34,230 nt of DNA from the NCBI GenBank assembly GCA_947259215.1, contig CAMYLJ010000053.1:1-34230 (forward strand), given 5' to 3'. The translations under genes and the position numbers were made by a program. The notes under the pieces were generated by a model. It was given only the letters and a program-made list of their open reading frames with translations, searched no databases and had not been told where the DNA came from. Source of the DNA: an uncultured delta proteobacterium. GTDB lineage: Bacteria; Myxococcota_A; UBA9160; JAFDET01. How positions within the stretch are numbered: the stretch's first letter is position 1; every line of letters starts with the position of its first letter. This document shows positions 30,811-34,230 of this stretch, piece after piece.

Positions 30811-31907
30811 GCGAGCTGCCCGAGCACGAGGCACAGCCGGCACACGGCGTTGCCGAGGGCGGACAGGCCGACCAGCTCCATGAACTGCTCGTCGTCGAGC
30901 TCGGCCTTCACCTCGCGAGCCCGGCGCTGGATCGGCGCCGGCTGGTACCAGACCGTCTCGCGCACGAAGGGCAGGATCGCGGCCTCGAGGGGCTCGAGAG
31001 CCGGCGATTCCAGGTGGGCGAGGATCTCCTCGCCCTGCGCCGGCGAGATCCCCGCTGCGTCCAGCAACCGGAAGGCCTCGGCCTCGGATCGCGCGCAGCC
31101 CAGGGCCCGCGCCACCACGGCGAACACGAGCGCCTTGGTGCGCTGGGGGAGGGAGGTCGGGGCGAAGGCATCGTCCAGGATGGCACGCAGCTTGCGCCCG
31201 GCGGGCAGCCCGTCGAGCGCGCACACGATGTCCGCGAAGGGTCCCTCCTTCTCCTCCGCGTCCAGGCGGACCTCGCCGTGCCGCCGGTGATAGAGGCGCA
31301 GGGCCCGGGCGCGCAGAAAGGGCCGCACCAGGGCGAGGAGCCGGGTCCTCCCGGCGCGCTCCAGGCCCTCGGGACGCAGGGCCACGAACGTCGTGAGACG
31401 GTTGACCATCACGAAGCTGGCGGCGACGCAGGCGAGCTCCTTCAGCTCCGCATCGGAGTAGCCGACCTCGCGCAGCGCCTTCACGTCCGCGTCCGAAGGC
31501 GGGGGATTGGCGCGCGAGACGCGGCGGGCGAAGTCGAGCGCGAGGCCGAGCGCCGCGTCCTCGCCGGCCAGCAGGAGGCCTCCCTCGAGGCGATCGATCT
31601 CGGCGTTGTCGAGGCCCGCAATGCGCAGGAAGAGCCGGCTTCCCGCGTAGCAGTTGCGGCAGGCGTTGTCGCGGCTCACCACCACGACGGCGAGATCCGC
31701 TACCCGCCAGTCCAGATCGCGGAGGTCCTTGCGCGCGAGTCGCCCGGCCGCCCGCGCCACCCACGGGCTCCCCGTGAAGCAGGCCACGACACGGTACGGC
31801 AGGCCTTCCGCCCGCGCCCAGCGCTCGAGCTCTGCGTCGCCGCGCCGCTCGACCAGCGGAGGGCGCTCCCACTCGATCGCGTCGATCCGGTCGGGTGCCG
31901 TCGTCAT
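30807..31907 (-). CDS. carboxymuconolactone decarboxylase/AhpD-like protein, probably tandem domain
   Basis: The 366-residue protein is all-helical by composition. The first half carries DNACRNCYAG, the CxxC redox motif of AhpD/CMD proteins, in a region WRVADLAVVVVSRDNACRNC typical of peroxidase-related CMD enzymes. The second half has the related VFAVVARALGCARSEAEAF, where the second cysteine is replaced by Ser. A duplication with one degenerate site is likely. The role may be peroxide or disulfide reduction. It is translationally coupled to a cyclase, hinting at redox-linked cyclic nucleotide signalling; this is inferred only from the overlap. Confidence 0.75.
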   Translation of the reverse strand: MTTAPDRIDAIEWERPPLVERRGDAELERWARAEGLPYRVVACFTGSPWVARAAGRLARKDLRDLDWRVADLAVVVVSRDNACRNCYAGSRLFLRIAGLDNAEIDRLEGGLLLAGEDAALGLALDFARRVSRANPPPSDADVKALREVGYSDAELKELACVAASFVMVNRLTTFVALRPEGLERAGRTRLLALVRPFLRARALRLYHRRHGEVRLDAEEKEGPFADIVCALDGLPAGRKLRAILDDAFAPTSLPQRTKALVFAVVARALGCARSEAEAFRLLDAAGISPAQGEEILAHLESPALEPLEAAILPFVRETVWYQPAPIQRRAREVKAELDDEQFMELVGLSALGNAVCRLCLVLGQLA

Positions 31908-32010
31908 GGCCTCCCCGGAGATCGTCGTCCCCGGGAGACTGTAGGCCGCTCGTCGAATAGCCGCAGGGCCAGCTCGCGATTCGCGACGAGCGCGAAAGCG
32001 GAGGGCGTCT

Positions 32011-32139
32011 TCAGGCGCTCCCTTCCGTCGACGATCGGGCCGGCACGGTCGAACGCCGGGTCAGCACGACCGCGGTGAACGCCAGCAGCAGGCACGTCGC
32101 CACCAAACCCGCCGGCGTCAGGCTCGCGACCCCCAGCGT
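32011..32139 (-). pseudogene. possible membrane transporter C-terminal fragment
   Basis: On the minus strand, RTLGVASLTPAGLVATCLLL continues with AFTAVVLTRRSTVPARSSTE and GSA before a stop. It looks like the last helix and cytoplasmic tail of an MFS-type transporter. The frame runs into the 5' end of repeat copy 7 and stops there, so the rest of the gene is missing. It could be chance hydrophobicity. The remainder of the 31908-32313 spacer shows no gene. Confidence 0.35.
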
Positions 32140-32144
32140 TCGGT

Positions 32145-32269
32145 GCTTACAATGTGCTTACTGGCTTCGGTCAGGGCATCGATTGTGGAATGATTCCAGA
32201 GAGTTGGGAGCCAATTGGCCCTGAATGGGGTTCAGGAGGTCGCGAGTTCGAATCTCGCCGGCCCGACCA
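32145..32269 (+). repeat. tRNA-Pro-like dispersed repeat, copy 7
   Basis: Full 125-bp copy and close to the family consensus. GCTTAC at 32145 and 32156; GATTGT and GATTCC at offsets 36 and 47; CTGAAT at 32221, offset 76; ACCA ends at 32269. The tail GCTTCTTCCCCGAAA is identical to that of copy 1. It sits 44 bases beyond the stop of the esterase gene on the other strand. Confidence 0.85.
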
Positions 32270-32313
32270 GCTTCTTCCCCGAAAGCATTCGTGAGCCGCG
32301 GAGCGCGCGGGCT

Positions 32314-34152
32314 TCAGCGTTGCTCCAGGTGCAGGCGCAGGATGCGCCGGACTTCCTCGATCGCCGGGGGCGTCCCCTGGGCGGAGTGACCGGTGCGCTC
32401 GATCACGAATTCCGACTCGACGCCCTCCACGTGGGCGCTGTCGTACTGGACCACGCCGTCGTCCAGTCCGGCGAAGGGCGGCCCATCGCCTTTCACCGGG
32501 ATGATCGAATGGACCGCGACGCCCGGCGCGATCGGGCTCGCCGCCAGGGTGACGCTGAAGGGGTGCTCCGGGTCCATGTTGTCGACGCTGCTCGGGAGCC
32601 GTTCCAGGTCCCGCATGGCGAGGGCGTCGCGGTTGTCGGTCAGGATCTCGGCGCCGGTCTGCGCCAGGTTCACGGGCATCCGGACGAGACGCGCGGCCAT
32701 CCGGCCGAGGCGGTTGCCCGCCACGAAGCTGCCCGCGTGCGGCGTCGAGATGAAGATCACGCGCTTCACCGAGGCCACCGGCTCGAAGAAGAGGGACCGC
32801 TGCAGGAGGTCGCGGGTCGCGTCGCTGACGTCGAGCTCGGCGAGGGGCTTCGTGGCCACCGCGTTCCAGAAGCGGTCGCCGCTGTCGGTCACCATGAGGC
32901 GGACGATGACGCCCCCCTGGCTGTGACCGATCAGCACCATGTCGCGCAGCGCCGGGTCGCGGCCCTCCGGGTCGAGCTCGCGGACGGCGCCGCGCAGCGC
33001 CTGACGGAGAAGGGACGCCGAGTAGAGAATCGGGTTGCCGGTGTTGTACATGAAGAGCCAGAGCTGACAGCGGCGGTCGATCAGCGGATCGCCCATCAGC
33101 TCGTTCAGAAGCTCGGCCCAGCGCGCGGGGCTCGACGCCGTGCCGTGGACCAGGACGACCGGGACGCGTCCCCGGCTGTAGGGCTGGAGCGCGTACAGGC
33201 CGTCGACGTCGGACCGGTAGGAGCCGGAGAGGTAGCCCCGCTTCTCGAAGGCCCAGGCCTCGGAGTGCTCGAGCGTGTAGGCCAGGGCCGCCGTCGGATC
33301 GTACTCGAGAGGGACCGCGCGACCGGCGACCGTCACACTGGGAGCCACGTGCTCGGCAAAGAGCTCGAGCCTCCCGTGCACGCGGCCCGCGCGAACCGAG
33401 CGCCGGGGGGCCTCGAAGCGGATCAGGACGGTGACGGGAACCTGGAGGGCTGGTGGGATCCGCAGCGATCGCTCGGTCGCGTCCTCGCTTTGCTCGCGCT
33501 CGAGGCTCCCCGCCAGCGCAGCTCCGATGCCCGGGCGGCGGTAGCGGTTGCGAAGACCGCGAACCTCGAAGCGGGCCAGGGAGGTGAAGCCCGCGAAGCG
33601 ATGCTCGCCCCAGGAGAACGCGTCCGGGTCGCTCTCGAGCTCGAGCGTTCCGAAGGGGACCTCGAAGGTCCCCCCGTGCAGCGCGATGGCCCCGGCTTCG
33701 GTCTCCTCGAAGCCCTCCGCGATCCCACGGTTGTAGAGATCCAGGGCCAGGCGCGTGCGGGCGTCGAAGGGCCCAGGCGGCTCGACGGAGTCGGGAAAGA
33801 GGAACGCGTAGGCGTAGAGGGCGGCGGCCAGGTAGCGAGTGTGGCTGCCGGTCTTCTGGCCCTGCTGGAACGAGAGCTCGGCGAGCGCGAAGAGCAGGCG
33901 ATCGTCCAGGTCGCTCCCGAGCTCGGCGTGCAGCGCCGCGAGGGCGTCCTCGGGGTCGCTCCCGTACCGGTCCCACAGCCCGAGGCGCAGCAGCTGCGAT
34001 TTCGAGAAGGAGCTGGGCTCGCCAGCCGAGAGGACGTTCCGGCTGAGGGCCCGGTGGGAGGTCTGATCGTCGACGCGCTCCACCCCGACCGGCGTGGCGC
34101 AGGCGGCAACGACAAGAAGGCCGAGGATCGCCGGCGGCGCGGGTCGCGGCAT
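32314..34152 (-). CDS. alpha/beta hydrolase lipoprotein (esterase/lipase-like)
   Basis: The 612-residue protein starts MPRPAPPAILGLLVVAACAT, a lipoprotein signal with lipobox VAAC, so it is probably anchored to a membrane. The N-terminal 330 residues form a beta-rich region of unknown type. The C-terminal half is an alpha/beta hydrolase: oxyanion-loop VPVVLVHGTASSPARW, nucleophile elbow MVLIGHSQGGVIVRL and ISTPHAGS. Asp and His candidates are in GLDDGVVQYDSA and ERTGHSAQG. It likely cleaves an ester at the cell surface. No strong ribosome site precedes the ATG. Confidence 0.85.
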   Translation of the reverse strand: MPRPAPPAILGLLVVAACATPVGVERVDDQTSHRALSRNVLSAGEPSSFSKSQLLRLGLWDRYGSDPEDALAALHAELGSDLDDRLLFALAELSFQQGQKTGSHTRYLAAALYAYAFLFPDSVEPPGPFDARTRLALDLYNRGIAEGFEETEAGAIALHGGTFEVPFGTLELESDPDAFSWGEHRFAGFTSLARFEVRGLRNRYRRPGIGAALAGSLEREQSEDATERSLRIPPALQVPVTVLIRFEAPRRSVRAGRVHGRLELFAEHVAPSVTVAGRAVPLEYDPTAALAYTLEHSEAWAFEKRGYLSGSYRSDVDGLYALQPYSRGRVPVVLVHGTASSPARWAELLNELMGDPLIDRRCQLWLFMYNTGNPILYSASLLRQALRGAVRELDPEGRDPALRDMVLIGHSQGGVIVRLMVTDSGDRFWNAVATKPLAELDVSDATRDLLQRSLFFEPVASVKRVIFISTPHAGSFVAGNRLGRMAARLVRMPVNLAQTGAEILTDNRDALAMRDLERLPSSVDNMDPEHPFSVTLAASPIAPGVAVHSIIPVKGDGPPFAGLDDGVVQYDSAHVEGVESEFVIERTGHSAQGTPPAIEEVRRILRLHLEQR

Positions 34153-34183
34153 TGCGGGCGGAGGGTAGCGCGGGCGCCCAGCT

Positions 34184-34230
34184 GCTTACGGTGCGCTTAC
34201 TGGCGTCGGTCCAGGGGCCGATTTCGAAAT
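34184..34230 (+). repeat. tRNA-Pro-like dispersed repeat, copy 8 (cut by window end)
   Basis: GCTTAC at 34184 and again 11 bases later, then CTGGCGTCGG and GGGGCCGATTTCGAAAT as in the other copies. The expected CTGAAT would fall at 34260, beyond the window. Confidence 0.75.

Noticed and set aside
5535-34230. Integron cassette array with attC sites after each gene
   Set aside because: Repeats do follow several gene ends, but they lack the RYYYAAC/GTTRRRY core sites, orientation relative to genes varies, and the integrase is P4-like rather than IntI-like.
1-34230. CRISPR arrays
   Set aside because: No regularly spaced short direct repeats with unique spacers; the recurring element is kilobases apart.

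Overview
This GC-rich (about two-thirds G+C by eye) bacterial window reads like the chromosome of an uncultured deltaproteobacterium-type organism (Myxococcota, Binatota or a relative). The hints are PEP-CTERM proteins, a tannase-family esterase, a respiratory-type reductive dehalogenase homologue and many class III cyclase/cNMP modules. This placement is an inference from gene content; no rRNA or complete tRNA is present.

Layout. 1-5.4 kb (+): tail of a cation efflux protein, a dicarboxylate/amino-acid symporter fused to a periplasmic solute-binding domain, a MarC protein and a secreted tannase/feruloyl esterase. 5.87-10.6 kb (+): a four-gene operon with overlapping stops and starts, made of a reductive-dehalogenase-like Fe-S protein, a NuoF/GltD-like FAD oxidoreductase, a 46-residue single-helix membrane peptide and glutamate dehydrogenase. 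10.85-12 kb (-): a secreted MBL-fold hydrolase broken by a frameshift. 12.8-16.5 kb (-): an operon of diheme cytochrome c, SRPBCC protein, PAS-LuxR regulator and PilJ-type sensor cyclase. 16.6-21.1 kb: a mobile-element graveyard with IS66 remnants, an 87-bp inverted repeat enclosing an intact PEP-CTERM gene, and an integrase/excisionase pair. 21.2-26.4 kb (-): a peptide-export operon of parvulin-like maturation protein, C39-peptidase ABC exporter with two cNMP-binding domains, and HlyD-like adaptor. Divergent to it (+) lie a 54-residue double-glycine peptide gene and a glycosyltransferase, followed by a sulfotransferase and a methyltransferase (-). 30-34 kb (-): a CMD/AhpD-like protein plus cyclase pair, a truncated transporter tail and a lipoprotein esterase.

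Two things stand out. (1) A dispersed family of about 125-bp repeats (eight copies or partial copies) sits in the spacers between transcription units. Each full copy has two hexamer pairs with 11-bp periodicity and then, exactly 76 bases from the first hexamer, the 3' half of a tRNA-Pro from anticodon arm to CCA. The copy nearest the integrase has lost its 5' half. (2) The peptide/exporter locus looks like a RiPP or bacteriocin-type secretion system that may be gated by cyclic nucleotides, with cyclases encoded on both sides of it.
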